From contig NZ_SNYI01000002.1 of NCBI RefSeq assembly GCF_004362865.1, forward strand, positions 1,082,099 through 1,146,098: DNA of 64,000 nt, written 5' to 3'. Both the position numbers and the translations under genes were made by a program. A model generated the notes under the pieces. The model was not told where the DNA came from. It saw only the letters and a program-made list of their open reading frames with translations, and did no database searches. This DNA is from Zeaxanthinibacter enoshimensis (GTDB lineage: Bacteria; Bacteroidota; Bacteroidia; Flavobacteriales; Flavobacteriaceae). Below, in pieces: positions 1-10,028 of this stretch. Each line of letters begins with the position of its first letter. Within the stretch, counting starts at the first letter, position 1.

Positions 1-165
1 TATTTAGTATTAAATCAAAAAAGTAATGTTGCGCGTATAGGCGTTTCTTCTTGTGGTTTGCTGCATCAAATATAAACAAAATTTTATGCCACCAAAATAA
101 ACGTCCCGATTGCAGCCATTTTTTGCCTTATATCACCGGCTCTGGTTATTGAATTGTTTCTATCG

Positions 166-173
166 TATCTTTG
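166..173 (+). promoter_or_regulatory. Putative -7 promoter element for uvrA
   Basis: TATCTTTG matches the Bacteroidota -7 consensus TAnnTTTG and ends 17 bases before the chosen uvrA start, so the leader would be very short. No convincing -33 TTTG is seen at the usual spacing. The first 165 bases of the window show no other gene. Confidence 0.5.
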
Positions 174-190
174 CAACTTTAACGATTCCT

Positions 191-2971
191 ATGCCCGACA
201 TTACCGAAGTTAATCCAAAGCACAATATCATTATAAAGGGGGCCAAACTCCACAATCTAAAGAATATAGATGTGGTAATTCCAAGGAATAAGCTGGTCGT
301 CATCACCGGTCTCTCCGGCTCGGGAAAATCCAGCCTGGCCTTTGATACCCTGTACGCAGAAGGACAGCGCAGGTACGTGGAAAGTCTTTCTTCTTATGCA
401 AGGCAGTTCCTGGGGAAGCTCGATAAACCCAAGGTGGACTATATTAAAGGTATCGCACCTGCCATCGCCATTGAGCAGAAGGTGAATGCTACAAATCCAC
501 GCTCAACCGTAGGGACTACCACGGAGATATATGATTACCTGAAATTACTATATGCACGTATCGGCAAGACTTTCTCCCCTGTTTCAGGGAAAGAGGTAAA
601 GAAACATACCGTATCTGATGTGGTAGATTACGTGCGTTCTTTTGAAGAAGGGACCAAGTTACTACTGCTGGCTCCTGTAGAGATTCCCGGCGACAGGGAT
701 GTGATCAAGTCGGTCCAGTTCTTGTCCAAACAGGGATATGCGAGGATCCTATATAACGGTGAAGTGATCCGCATAGAAGAGGTGCCGGAAGACCTGGGCA
801 GGAATTTCTTCCTGGTGGTAGACCGGATCATTACCAAGGACGATGAAGATTTCTACAATCGCCTGGCAAATGCCGTGGACACTGCCTTCTTCGAGGGTAA
901 GGGTGAAGCTATTATCAAGCGACTGGATGGTGAAGACCAGGCCAGTTTCAGCAATAAGTTTGAACTGGATGGAATGCAATTCCTGGAGCCTAATGTACAC
1001 CTGTTCAGCTTTAACAACCCATACGGGGCATGTCCTAAGTGTGAAGGTTACGGGGACGTTATAGGCATAGACGAAGACCTAGTAATACCCAATACGGCAC
1101 TTTCCGTATATGAGAATGCTGTTTTTCCCTGGAGGGGAGAAAGTATGTCGTGGTACCGGGACCAACTGGTCAACAATGCCTACAAATTTGATTTTCCTAT
1201 TCATAAACCCTGGTTTGAACTTACAGAACAGCAGAAAGAGCTGGTGTGGAATGGCAATTCGTACTTCACCGGGTTACATGCTTTTTTCGGGCAGTTAGAA
1301 GAAAAAAGCTATAAGATACAGAACCGGGTGATGTTGTCGCGATACCGGGGAAAAACCAAATGCAGTGTTTGCCAGGGTAAAAGATTGAGAAAAGAGGCGA
1401 ACTACGTGAAAATCGCCGGGAAAGCGATATCAGACCTGGTAAGTTTACCCATTGACGAATTAAGCGGTTTCTTTAAGCAATTACAGCTGGAGGAACACGA
1501 ACAGCAGATCGCAAAGCGGTTGCTGATGGAGATCAATACAAGGCTGGGTTTTCTGAGTAAAGTGGGCCTCAGCTACCTGACCCTAAACAGGAAATCAAAT
1601 ACCCTGTCGGGAGGGGAAAGCCAGCGTATCAACCTCGCGACTTCGCTCGGCAGCAGCCTGGTTGGCTCTATGTATATCCTGGATGAACCCAGTATAGGTC
1701 TGCACCCTAAGGACACCGAAAATCTTATTGAAGTACTGATCTCTTTACGGGACCTTGGTAATACGGTCATCGTGGTAGAACACGATGAGGATATTATGAA
1801 AGCTGCGGACGAAGTTATAGATATAGGCCCCTATGCCGGAACTCACGGCGGAGAAGTGGTTGCCCACGGGACACTGGAAGAAGTATTGGAATCCGAATCT
1901 CTTACGGCCGGGTACCTTAACGGTAAACTGGAAATAGCAGTTCCTCAGAAAAGAAGGAGTTTTAAGAATAAGATAGAGATCAGGGGTGCAAGGGAGCACA
2001 ACCTTAAGAATATAGATGTCACCTTCCCGTTAAACGTACTTACAGTGGTCACCGGGGTATCGGGTAGCGGTAAAAGTACCCTGGTAAAAAAACTGCTGTA
2101 CCCCATCGTACTGAAAGAGATCGGGGGTTACGGGGAAAAAGCCGGGCAATTCACGGATGCAAGTGGTAATTTCAGCACTCTTAAAAATGTAGAATTCGTA
2201 GACCAGAACCCCATTGGGCGATCCTCGAGATCTAACCCCGTCACTTATATCAAGGCCTATGACGATATCCGTGCGCTTTATGCCTCTCAGCAGCTGAGTA
2301 AGATCCGGGGCTACCAGACCAAACATTTTTCCTTTAACGTTGATGGTGGGCGTTGTGAAAAATGCAAAGGGGAAGGAGAGATTACCGTAGAGATGCAATT
2401 TATGGCCGATGTACACCTGGAATGTGACGCCTGCCATGGCAAGCGATTTAAAAAGGAAGTCCTGGAAGTGAGGTTTCACGATGCCAATATTGACGATGTG
2501 CTTAATATGACCATTGATGATGCGATCGAATTCTTCGGGAAACACGAGGAGAAGAAGATCGTCACCAAACTGAAACCTTTGCAGGATGTAGGACTGGGAT
2601 ACGTTACCCTCGGGCAGTCCTCCTCTACCCTTTCCGGCGGGGAAGCCCAGCGGATCAAACTGGCATCCTTCCTGGTTAAGGGGGGAACTCGGGAAAAATC
2701 ACTCTTTATATTTGATGAACCTACTACGGGATTACACTTCCACGACATCAAGAAACTACTTAAATCTTTTGATGCCCTTCTGGGTAAAGGCCATTCTATC
2801 GTGGTAATTGAACACAATATAGAACTGATAAAATGTGCCGATTACCTTATAGACCTTGGACCCGAAGGGGGTAATAAAGGGGGGCACCTTGTTGCTGCCG
2901 GCACCCCTGAAGAAGTTGCAAAAAACCCGGGTTCTGTAACCGGAAAATACCTGAAGGAAAAACTCGGCTGA
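191..2971 (+). CDS. uvrA: UvrABC excinuclease subunit A
   Basis: Damage-recognition ATPase of nucleotide excision repair, which loads UvrB on distorted DNA in the cytoplasm. The 926-residue product has two ABC ATPase modules: Walker [10 protein letters not shown] near the N-terminus and GVSGSGKST in the second half, with signatures LSGGESQRI and LSGGEAQRI. Zinc-binding cysteine pairs are visible as CPKC, CSVC, CEKC and CDAC, as in canonical UvrA. The length is normal for the family. An ATG at 110 is in frame but would add 27 residues unlike UvrA and would place the -7 element at 166 inside the gene, so the ATG at 191 (MPDITEV) is preferred. Monocistronic as far as can be seen. Confidence 0.97.
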   Translation: MPDITEVNPKHNIIIKGAKLHNLKNIDVVIPRNKLVVITGLSGSGKSSLAFDTLYAEGQRRYVESLSSYARQFLGKLDKPKVDYIKGIAPAIAIEQKVNATNPRSTVGTTTEIYDYLKLLYARIGKTFSPVSGKEVKKHTVSDVVDYVRSFEEGTKLLLLAPVEIPGDRDVIKSVQFLSKQGYARILYNGEVIRIEEVPEDLGRNFFLVVDRIITKDDEDFYNRLANAVDTAFFEGKGEAIIKRLDGEDQASFSNKFELDGMQFLEPNVHLFSFNNPYGACPKCEGYGDVIGIDEDLVIPNTALSVYENAVFPWRGESMSWYRDQLVNNAYKFDFPIHKPWFELTEQQKELVWNGNSYFTGLHAFFGQLEEKSYKIQNRVMLSRYRGKTKCSVCQGKRLRKEANYVKIAGKAISDLVSLPIDELSGFFKQLQLEEHEQQIAKRLLMEINTRLGFLSKVGLSYLTLNRKSNTLSGGESQRINLATSLGSSLVGSMYILDEPSIGLHPKDTENLIEVLISLRDLGNTVIVVEHDEDIMKAADEVIDIGPYAGTHGGEVVAHGTLEEVLESESLTAGYLNGKLEIAVPQKRRSFKNKIEIRGAREHNLKNIDVTFPLNVLTVVTGVSGSGKSTLVKKLLYPIVLKEIGGYGEKAGQFTDASGNFSTLKNVEFVDQNPIGRSSRSNPVTYIKAYDDIRALYASQQLSKIRGYQTKHFSFNVDGGRCEKCKGEGEITVEMQFMADVHLECDACHGKRFKKEVLEVRFHDANIDDVLNMTIDDAIEFFGKHEEKKIVTKLKPLQDVGLGYVTLGQSSSTLSGGEAQRIKLASFLVKGGTREKSLFIFDEPTTGLHFHDIKKLLKSFDALLGKGHSIVVIEHNIELIKCADYLIDLGPEGGNKGGHLVAAGTPEEVAKNPGSVTGKYLKEKLG

Positions 2972-3031
2972 TCACTTCTGCTATTTATCGTTCAACGGAA
3001 TTATAGTAATTAGCTGAAAATCAGAAAGTTA

Positions 3032-3039
3032 TATTTTTG
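3032..3039 (+). promoter_or_regulatory. Putative -7 promoter element
   Basis: TATTTTTG fits TAnnTTTG and lies 66 bases upstream of the ATG at 3106, within the 134-base gap after uvrA. Confidence 0.45.
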
Positions 3040-3105
3040 GCACGCTGTTTGGTAATACATGGACGGATGTAAATAGTTGCATCCTTGAACTTAATACCAG
3101 ATCGT

Positions 3106-4446
3106 ATGAAAAATGTAATCCTTATCCTGACAGCGATCGTCATGGGGACCTTTGGTGCCCGGGCGGAAACTACAAAAGACGGGTTGGCTTTAGACAGGGC
3201 CGTCCGATATGACAACTCCTTTATCTTTGTTGAAAATGGTATTACATTTTCTGTCTATCCCGATGGAGAGTTCGACTTCTTTATAGACGACCGGGTGAAC
3301 TTTGGTGCCAATGTCAATTTCGGACGCACCCAGGTAACCTTCAACTCCGGGTACAATTACGATCCATTTGTACAATATGACGATTATGGTGCCGTGATCC
3401 AGGTAGAGAACGTTCCTATCTATTATGATTACTACGGACGCGTGAGCCAGATCGGCGATGTAAGAATCCGTTATAATAATGGACGTGTGCGAAGAATCGG
3501 AGGGCTGAATGTCTACTATAACAACCGTGGTTTTTACACCCACACCTCCGGATTTATCAACATTTATAACAGGCATTACGTATACAGGCCATGGCATGCC
3601 TACTTTGCCCGACCTGCAGTAGGATTCTGCCTGGTATATAACAGGCCTTACAGGAGGTATTATGAGCCAGTACGATATACGTATTACAGGCCTTACCAGT
3701 ATAACAGGAGACACGCATACGCAAGGATCGGTCAGCAGTATAAATACAAGCCATCCCGTAAAAGGGAGAGCGTCTACAGAAATGACAGGCGTGTAAGTGT
3801 CCGGGATAACAGGAGCTATACCAGGGAGCGCTATGACAATGACAGGCGTGGTAAGGTGACAAACCGTGACAGCAGGGACTCGAGGAGATCTACAGGGATT
3901 TCCCGCGGAAATTACGACCAGAACTCCAGGGTAGGAACCCAGAGAAGGTCTTCAGATATCAACCGTAAATCGAATGACCAGAATTCACGGGTCAGGAGGT
4001 CATCTGAGGTTAGCAGGTCTTCAGGGATCAGCCGCAGATCAAACGATCAGAATTCCAGGGTCAGGAAAACTACAGATGCAGGCAGGTCTTCTAAGGTGGA
4101 GCGAAGATCCCCGGAAAGAAGAAGTGTTGCCCAGCCACAGTCCAGGTCCGTAAAACCGGCTTCACGAAAAGACGTTATCCGTAAACGTTCTTCTGCCCCG
4201 GAAAGAAATGTGACCAGGAAGACCGATACCAGGAGATCGTCTTCTGATAATGGCCGCCAGGTAAAAAGCGTTACGCGTTCAGAAAGAACGGTAACCCGAT
4301 CTCCACAAAGGAGTTCATCACCGGCAAGGAGTACTTACAGTAAAGGCCAAAGAAAAAGTTCGCCGGCAAAGGTCTCTTCCAGGAGTAACCAGAGCCGAGG
4401 CAAAATGAATACAAGGAGTCGCAGTTCAAGAGCTCCGCAACAATAA
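3106..4446 (+). CDS. Secreted protein with Tyr-rich N-domain and Arg/Ser-rich basic tail
   Basis: Function unknown. The 446-residue product starts with a clear signal peptide (MKNVILILTAIVMGTFGARA). It continues with roughly 150 residues of short repeated beta-strand-like segments rich in Tyr, Asn and Gly (patterns such as VPIYYDYYGRV and VRIRYNNGRV), then about 250 residues of very basic low-complexity Arg/Ser sequence. Three copies of DQNSRV recur in the tail at 20-23 residue intervals. The ATG at 3085 would add seven residues; 3106 gives the better signal peptide. The two-part structure suggests an exported, possibly surface- or polyanion-binding protein, which is an inference from composition only. 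A terminator follows. Confidence 0.8.
   Translation: MKNVILILTAIVMGTFGARAETTKDGLALDRAVRYDNSFIFVENGITFSVYPDGEFDFFIDDRVNFGANVNFGRTQVTFNSGYNYDPFVQYDDYGAVIQVENVPIYYDYYGRVSQIGDVRIRYNNGRVRRIGGLNVYYNNRGFYTHTSGFINIYNRHYVYRPWHAYFARPAVGFCLVYNRPYRRYYEPVRYTYYRPYQYNRRHAYARIGQQYKYKPSRKRESVYRNDRRVSVRDNRSYTRERYDNDRRGKVTNRDSRDSRRSTGISRGNYDQNSRVGTQRRSSDINRKSNDQNSRVRRSSEVSRSSGISRRSNDQNSRVRKTTDAGRSSKVERRSPERRSVAQPQSRSVKPASRKDVIRKRSSAPERNVTRKTDTRRSSSDNGRQVKSVTRSERTVTRSPQRSSSPARSTYSKGQRKSSPAKVSSRSNQSRGKMNTRSRSSRAPQQ
3916..4062 (+). repeat. Intragenic DQNSRV-coding repeats
   Basis: The hexapeptide DQNSRV is encoded at 3916-3933, 3976-3993 and 4045-4062, giving intervals of 60 and 69 bases. The flanking codons (Arg-Ser-Asn before, Arg-Lys or Arg-Arg after) are also similar, so this is a degenerate tandem repeat inside the Arg/Ser-rich tail. 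Confidence 0.75.
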
Positions 4447-4470
4447 GAATTTTAGGTTGGTTAGTTGTTT

Positions 4471-4504
4471 ACCCCGTAGTGGATTTATCCCTGCGGGGTT
4501 TTTT
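4471..4504. terminator. Intrinsic terminator between convergent genes
   Basis: ACCCCG and CGGGGT form the base of a hairpin followed by a run of T on the plus strand. It terminates the Arg/Ser-rich gene and sits just beyond the stop of the convergent flippase gene. Confidence 0.75.
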
Positions 4505-4507
4505 CTA

Positions 4508-5974
4508 TCAGGATTTTCTGCCTAATCTCAGTAACCACCTGAGGCCTTCCGTGATCTCCGGTGATAAGCGGAACCTTATGATCAGTCCACCGTACAAAAG
4601 GACAAGTAATATACTTTTCAACATCATATTCAGTATAGGGTGGAAAGGAAGTGGAAGCCAGAAAAACAAAAGCCCCAGGGCGACGATGACCAGGAAAATC
4701 TTATAAGTGTCTCCTCCCAGGGGATGTATGCCGAATTTTACTTTTACATACCACATCTTTGCGGTATTGTATACACTTATAGACAGGAAGGTAGCCAAGG
4801 CCGCCCCGTTAATTCCCAGTAAAGGGATAAACCACAGGTTAAGAACAATGGTCAGCAGCGCAAGAAAGACCCCCATGACCAGGACAGCGCGGTAGTATTC
4901 CGAATTAAAAAGGATAGAATTATTATTCCCCAACAGCGCATCATAGACCTTGGCCAGGCCCACGAGGAATACGACTATAAAGCCGCCCCTGTACGATTCT
5001 GGCAGCAAAAGATACAGGTCTTCCAGATTGAGTATGATCAGCAGGAATAATAGGCCTGAAACCACCAGTAAGGTTACCGAGCTCTTGTGATAAAGTTCCT
5101 TAAGGCCGGCAGTATCCTGTTTATTCAGGAGCTCCGCGGTCAAAGGATAAGTTACCTGGTGCATGGCCCTGGAAGGTACCGCAATTACAGTAGCGATGAA
5201 TACCGCTACGCTGTAATAAGCGACATTCTCTATGGGAATAAACTGGTTGATCATAAACCTGTCCAGCTCCAGGAGGATAACAGCAGCCGATCCGCCAAGG
5301 ATAATAAGCAAACTGTAAGTGAGGATTGCCTTGCTGTTCCCCGGCCATCTGAAACTGAAAGAGGGCCGTTTAAGCCGGTAAGCATACAATGTCATCAGGA
5401 GCGTTCGGAAGAGGTACAAGGCAACGAGCAGGTCCAGGAATAATTGTACACTGATATAGTCCAGGTAGACCAGGAAGAGCAGGATACTCACCCCTGCCCT
5501 GACAAAAACCTCCTTCATGAAGTTCCCGGTCACTGTGCGCATATGCACCCTTGCCCAGGCATAAAACACTTCAAAATACGCCATAGCCATCCCCACCAGG
5601 AAGATATGCCAGACATAACCCGCAACGATAGGATTTTCACGGGAAAGAAAGGCTCCAATCGCTTCATTGGCCGCAAAACTCAGCAGGGCTATCGGCAGGA
5701 TCATGCCCAGGGGCAATAACAGCATCATACCCAGGAACCCTTGCAGCTCTTCCCCCTGTTTAAAACCGCTGTAGTACTTCACAAGCGTGTTGGGCACTCC
5801 AAAAGCCAGTAAAGGCATCAGGATGGCCGAGGTAGAAAGTATCACACCTACAAGCCCGTAGTATTCATCTGTAAGGAAACGAGTATATAAGAACAGGGTA
5901 TTGATAGCTCCTATACCAAATCCGAGGTAAGTAGTAATCGTATTACTCAAGGATTGTTTAAAGACTATTCCCAT
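4508..5974 (-). CDS. Polysaccharide flippase, Wzx/MATE-like membrane protein
   Basis: Predicted lipid-linked oligosaccharide flippase of the polysaccharide biosynthesis/MOP superfamily. The 488-residue product is strongly hydrophobic throughout with about 12-14 membrane segments, and the N-terminal region (YLGFGIGAINTLFLYTRFL) is typical of bacterial O-antigen flippases. It is the last gene of a minus-strand operon: its start overlaps the stop of the upstream glycosyltransferase gene by 10 bases, suggesting translational coupling. Context points to export of a glycan or glycolipid built by the preceding genes; the substrate cannot be deduced. Confidence 0.87.
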   Translation of the reverse strand: MGIVFKQSLSNTITTYLGFGIGAINTLFLYTRFLTDEYYGLVGVILSTSAILMPLLAFGVPNTLVKYYSGFKQGEELQGFLGMMLLLPLGMILPIALLSFAANEAIGAFLSRENPIVAGYVWHIFLVGMAMAYFEVFYAWARVHMRTVTGNFMKEVFVRAGVSILLFLVYLDYISVQLFLDLLVALYLFRTLLMTLYAYRLKRPSFSFRWPGNSKAILTYSLLIILGGSAAVILLELDRFMINQFIPIENVAYYSVAVFIATVIAVPSRAMHQVTYPLTAELLNKQDTAGLKELYHKSSVTLLVVSGLLFLLIILNLEDLYLLLPESYRGGFIVVFLVGLAKVYDALLGNNNSILFNSEYYRAVLVMGVFLALLTIVLNLWFIPLLGINGAALATFLSISVYNTAKMWYVKVKFGIHPLGGDTYKIFLVIVALGLLFFWLPLPFHPILNMMLKSILLVLLYGGLIIRFRLSPEITEGLRWLLRLGRKS

Positions 5975-7251
5975 TTGAGTTCTTTTGCGAGTTGAGCCGT
6001 AAGTGAATACCGGCTGAATGCAACAGGGGCTTCACTTTCCAAAACCAATTCACCTTTCTTAAATAACTGGTAGCAGGCTAGCAATTGTTCTTTTATCTGC
6101 TGCTTCTCCCCGTATCCAAAAGCCTTGCCCCTGCCTTGCTGCTCAAGGATCTTTCCGGCTTCCCACTGGTCGGGACCAATGGCGATGACCGGGCGTCCCG
6201 AGGCCATATATTCAAATAACTTACCTGGAATTATTCCCCTGGTCACATCCCTGTCAATTTCAAGCAGGAGTAAAACACTGGCACCTTTCTGGAACGCAAT
6301 GGCTTTTTCGTGCGACACATAACCCACCAACTCAAGATACGGTTCTAATCCGAAAGACCGGATACTGTCCAGCACTTCCCCGCTGACCACTCCCACTAGC
6401 CTGATCCGCAGGATTTCAGAAAATTCCTCTTTTTCCGATAGCAATTCGGCAAGTGCCGACCACAAATGCACCGGGTTTCTTTCACTCAGCAGTGACCCGA
6501 TATGGGAAATTGAAAAATACTGATCCTTTTCAGGCCTGACTTTGTCATACTCCTCCTTGTCGTATCCATTGGTGATCACCGAGATAGGCTTAGCAGTAAG
6601 TGCCCTGAACTCTTCTTTGGTGGTATTGCTGGTCACCAGGATCTTATCTGCGGATCCCAGCACCTCCCGTTCTAAATTCTTGTGTTTTCTTTCGGCCCTT
6701 GCACTCAATTTAAGATCCTTATGGTAGCCGATAGAGGTCCATGGATCCCTGAAATCGGCGACCCATTTTACATCGTATTGCTGCCTGACCCGGTAGCCGA
6801 TCAGGTGAACGCTATGAGGCGGGCCTGTAGTAATAAGGGTATCTATCCCTTCTTCCGCCAATATTTGTTTCACCCTGCTGACCGAAGGGGATACCCACCA
6901 CACCCTGGCGTCCGGGATAAAGAAATTACCACGGATCCATAACAAAAGGCGTTCGGCCAGGGAAGCCTTTTTACCGGGAATAATCCCTTTGCTTATCTCC
7001 CTGGCCTTTCCTTTCCCCAGGAGGGATATAAATCGCAGGGGCTCCCGTATTTTTCCTTTGTAGACCTTGACATTTGCAGGGATCTTCTCTTGCAGGGACG
7101 GGTCGATAAGCGGGTATTCCGGGTTTTCCGGTACATACACCACCGGTTGTATCCCAAAATCCCTGAGGTAGGTTACGAATTTAAGCCATCTCTGAACTCC
7201 GGGCCCTCCTGCCGGGGGCCAGTAATAGCAGATGACCAATACCTTTTTCAT
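5965..7251 (-). CDS. Glycosyltransferase family 4 protein
   Basis: GT-B-fold glycosyltransferase, 428 residues. The N-terminus has the GPGVQRW segment common in GT4 enzymes after a first beta strand (KKVLVICYYWPPAGG). The C-terminal half has SHIGSL and the nucleotide-sugar region GIIPGKLFEYMASGRPVIA, including the conserved acidic E of the E-x7-E-like motif. Start and stop overlap the neighbouring genes (4 bases with the YfhO-like gene, 10 with the flippase), so the three genes are one transcriptional and translational unit. Probable role: adding a sugar to a surface glycan at the inner face of the membrane; donor and acceptor are unknown. Confidence 0.88.
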   Translation of the reverse strand: MKKVLVICYYWPPAGGPGVQRWLKFVTYLRDFGIQPVVYVPENPEYPLIDPSLQEKIPANVKVYKGKIREPLRFISLLGKGKAREISKGIIPGKKASLAERLLLWIRGNFFIPDARVWWVSPSVSRVKQILAEEGIDTLITTGPPHSVHLIGYRVRQQYDVKWVADFRDPWTSIGYHKDLKLSARAERKHKNLEREVLGSADKILVTSNTTKEEFRALTAKPISVITNGYDKEEYDKVRPEKDQYFSISHIGSLLSERNPVHLWSALAELLSEKEEFSEILRIRLVGVVSGEVLDSIRSFGLEPYLELVGYVSHEKAIAFQKGASVLLLLEIDRDVTRGIIPGKLFEYMASGRPVIAIGPDQWEAGKILEQQGRGKAFGYGEKQQIKEQLLACYQLFKKGELVLESEAPVAFSRYSLTAQLAKELKWE

Positions 7252-9674
7252 GATTCACGCCTGCTTTGCCTAATACTGTATAGGATCCCGCCAAGAATTA
7301 AGATACCGAGCAGCAAAGAACTGACCAGGGTAATAGTACTCCCTGTTTCCACGACTTTGGGGCTGAACTTAAATTCGATCTCATGTTCCCCGGCAGGTAC
7401 CTGCATTGCTCTCAGTGTGTAGTTAACCCTGAAATGGGGAACCGGCTTTCCATCAATGGTGGCCTGCCATCCTTCCGGGTAATACATCTCGGAGAATACT
7501 GCCAGACCATCCTCGTTGTTCCTGGACACATATACCAGGCGGTTAGGCTGGTAATCAGTCAGCCGGATCTCAGCCAGGGAATCCCTTCCCGCCTCCAGGG
7601 TAATCCCCGGAAACTCACGGGTATTAAGTACAGCAGAAGTTCCGACATCTATGGTATCCAAAGCACGTATCTCCTCATCTGCACTGTTTACCGGGATCAA
7701 CCGGTCTACAAACCAGGCATTACCCAAAGCTTCGGAATTCAGGGCCGCGTACTGTTTGCCTTCCTGGTCTTGCTGAACGATATATTTTACATTCAGCATA
7801 TCCAGTATTTCCTTGTTGTTCCTGTAGATATGGTAGTCGAAGAGATCCTGCAGACGACCGGGTTTAGCGGCGTGATAGCCCCCGATCGACATGTGGAAGT
7901 ACGATGTCCTGGCGCCGTTAAGTCCCTCCGCTGGGTCATACACCCTGAATATGGTCGAATCCTGTTCAATCTGCCTGTCGACAGCTGTCTGCTGGAAAGG
8001 CCTGTCCATTAAGCGCTTGCGGACGAAATCTGATTCATTCACATACCTCAGGTCGACGCCTACCAGGTCAAAAATGATCAGTAAGCCCAAAAGCAAGGTC
8101 AGGATATTCTTTTTGATCTTATCCCTTATATACAACCAGAGGACAAGAGAGGCAAGCAACACATATACCAGGGAACGCAGCAAATCATCCACGAATACAG
8201 CTTCCCGGTCGCGTTCTATCATCTTCAGGATCTCATCCCCGAAATACTGCTGGTACATAGCATCATTTAAACCTGAAAAACTGAATGTCCCTTTAAGCAG
8301 CAACAGAATGGCACAGAGCCCGATCAAAATTGCACCACTGATCTTAAGTGCACCGAGTTTCTCCTTTACAGCAACTTCCTTATCAAAAAGCTTCATCAGG
8401 GCCAGTACCGCCATGATAGGGGCACATAACTCCAGGATCACCTGGATGGAGGAGACGGCCCGGAATTTATCGTATAAAGGGAAAAAATCGATCATGAAAT
8501 CGGTGAGCAAACCAAAGTTCTTACCCCAGGACAGGAATAAGGCCATTAGGGAACCTGCGAGCAGCCACCATTTATGCTTTTCCCTGACCAGGAACAAGCC
8601 CATCAGGAATAATAGGATCACTATTGCCCCGATATAAGCCGGGGCCGCAACTCCGGGTTGCATCCCCCAGTAAAGGGGAAGTCCTGTGGTGAATTCGAGC
8701 GCCCTTGTCCTGGGGAGCCCCTGTTCGGTCAGGTACTCGAAGGTTTTGGAATTCTCTCCCAGGTTCTCACTGTTGGATCCACCAAAGAGCCTGGGGATAA
8801 ACAGGTTGAGGGATTCCGTGATCCCGTAACTATACTGGGTGATATATTCCCGGCTCAGTCCGTCCCTGTTCTTCAACGGGTTCCCTTCCGGGTCCAGGGT
8901 CAATTCGGACTGCCCCCGGGTACTCCAATCCGCGTATTCTTTGGTTGCCATGATAGAGGTAGCATTTGCCAGGATGCCCAGCACCACTGCAACGAGGAGT
9001 AGTCCGACTGACATAAAGAAATGCTTTAGCTGCCCGTTACGAGCCGCATATACCAGGTATGTAATCCCGAGGATCAGCACCAGGAGCATAAAGTAATACG
9101 TCATCTGGTAGTGGTTGGCCCCTATTTCCAGGGCCATTGCGACAGCTGTCAACAGGAATCCCCAAATATATTTTCTTCGGAAAGTCAGGATAATTCCGCC
9201 CAGCACCATGGGTAAGTAAGCGATGGCATGGGCTTTGGCATTGTGCCCCACCCCCAGGATGATGATCAGGTAAGTAGAAAATCCAAAGGCCATCGCTCCA
9301 AGCAACGCGGCCCCGTAGTCTACTTTTAGGCAACAGAGCAAAATGTAAAAACCTAAGAAATACAGGAAAAGATAATCAGCCGGCCTGGGCAGGAACCGCA
9401 GACTGCGGTCAAGTTTTTTAACATAGTCATGGGGATAGTAAGCCCCTAACTGGTAGGTGGGCATTCCGCCAAAGGCGCTATTCGTCCAGTAGGGCTCTGT
9501 ATCCGTTTTGTCCCGGAAGTCGTTTTGTTCCTTGGCCATCCCGGTATACTGGATGATATCAGACTGCTGGATCACTTTCCCCTGGAGTACCGGGTGAAAA
9601 TAAGCCAGGGCGGCGATGACAAATAATACTAAAGCAAAGAAATGGTTAAATAGTGGGTGTATGCGGTTTTTCAT
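7248..9674 (-). CDS. YfhO family multi-pass membrane protein
   Basis: Large (808-residue) polytopic protein with about 12 hydrophobic segments over the first two thirds and a soluble C-terminal domain closed by one more membrane helix. The pattern and C-terminal sequence (YPEGWQATIDGKPVP, and VPAGEHEIEFKFSP) are those of the YfhO family, which in Gram-positives is associated with glycosylation of cell-wall polymers and is thought to have a GT-C-like fold. The ATGA overlap with the downstream GT4 gene and the flippase beyond it suggest that it transfers or modifies sugars on an exported surface glycan. That role is inferred from family and neighbours. Confidence 0.9.
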   Translation of the reverse strand: MKNRIHPLFNHFFALVLFVIAALAYFHPVLQGKVIQQSDIIQYTGMAKEQNDFRDKTDTEPYWTNSAFGGMPTYQLGAYYPHDYVKKLDRSLRFLPRPADYLFLYFLGFYILLCCLKVDYGAALLGAMAFGFSTYLIIILGVGHNAKAHAIAYLPMVLGGIILTFRRKYIWGFLLTAVAMALEIGANHYQMTYYFMLLVLILGITYLVYAARNGQLKHFFMSVGLLLVAVVLGILANATSIMATKEYADWSTRGQSELTLDPEGNPLKNRDGLSREYITQYSYGITESLNLFIPRLFGGSNSENLGENSKTFEYLTEQGLPRTRALEFTTGLPLYWGMQPGVAAPAYIGAIVILLFLMGLFLVREKHKWWLLAGSLMALFLSWGKNFGLLTDFMIDFFPLYDKFRAVSSIQVILELCAPIMAVLALMKLFDKEVAVKEKLGALKISGAILIGLCAILLLLKGTFSFSGLNDAMYQQYFGDEILKMIERDREAVFVDDLLRSLVYVLLASLVLWLYIRDKIKKNILTLLLGLLIIFDLVGVDLRYVNESDFVRKRLMDRPFQQTAVDRQIEQDSTIFRVYDPAEGLNGARTSYFHMSIGGYHAAKPGRLQDLFDYHIYRNNKEILDMLNVKYIVQQDQEGKQYAALNSEALGNAWFVDRLIPVNSADEEIRALDTIDVGTSAVLNTREFPGITLEAGRDSLAEIRLTDYQPNRLVYVSRNNEDGLAVFSEMYYPEGWQATIDGKPVPHFRVNYTLRAMQVPAGEHEIEFKFSPKVVETGSTITLVSSLLLGILILGGILYSIRQSRRES

Positions 9675-9699
9675 AGGTTGGTTTGGTTGCGACTGGGAT

Positions 9700-9960
9700 T
9701 TACTCTATTTCCTCGAACTCGATATACTCACCTATCTCTTCTTTTCCACGGTCCTTCTTTTTACCCCTGGCATCGACGGTGACCTCACCGATATTCTGCG
9801 ATTCATTCCCCGGCTGGCCATGTTGTCCGAACTGCTGCTTAAAATGCTCCTCGGTCTTCCTGGCTGCATACTTGAAAAGGCTGGGAGCCACAAGCCTGGC
9901 GATCAGCTTTAACAGGTAATACCCCAGGATCATGATGAATATAAACTTAATAAAACCCAT
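9700..9960 (-). CDS. DUF4834-like small membrane protein
   Basis: An 86-residue protein with one N-terminal membrane helix (KFIFIMILGYYLLKLIARLV) followed by a charged, Gln-rich cytoplasmic-type tail ending in acidic residues. This architecture matches the flavobacterial DUF4834 family. The ATG at 9960 is preferred over one at 10035, which would add a Phe/Tyr-rich stretch overlapping the promoter-like element at 9980-9987. It is the first gene of the operon, 25 bases upstream of the YfhO-like gene. Function unknown. Confidence 0.78.
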   Translation of the reverse strand: MGFIKFIFIMILGYYLLKLIARLVAPSLFKYAARKTEEHFKQQFGQHGQPGNESQNIGEVTVDARGKKKDRGKEEIGEYIEFEEIE

Positions 9961-9979
9961 ATCGTACTTTCTAACGAAA

Positions 9980-9987
9980 CAAAAGTA
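9980..9987 (-). promoter_or_regulatory. Putative -7 element for the DUF4834-yfhO-GT4-flippase operon
   Basis: On the minus strand this reads TACTTTTG, matching TAnnTTTG, 19 bases before the DUF4834 start. Confidence 0.45.
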
Positions 9988-10028
9988 CAATTTGAGCGTT
10001 GTAAATAGGGAAGAAAAGTTATAAAATA

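Noticed and set aside
2030-2545. 171-codon antisense frame inside uvrA
   Set aside because: Shadow of a conserved coding sequence; no signal, domain or promoter and it would fully overlap the zinc-finger region.
3916-4062. Possible CRISPR-like repeats
   Set aside because: They are in frame with a coding sequence and degenerate; there are no spacers or cas genes in the window.
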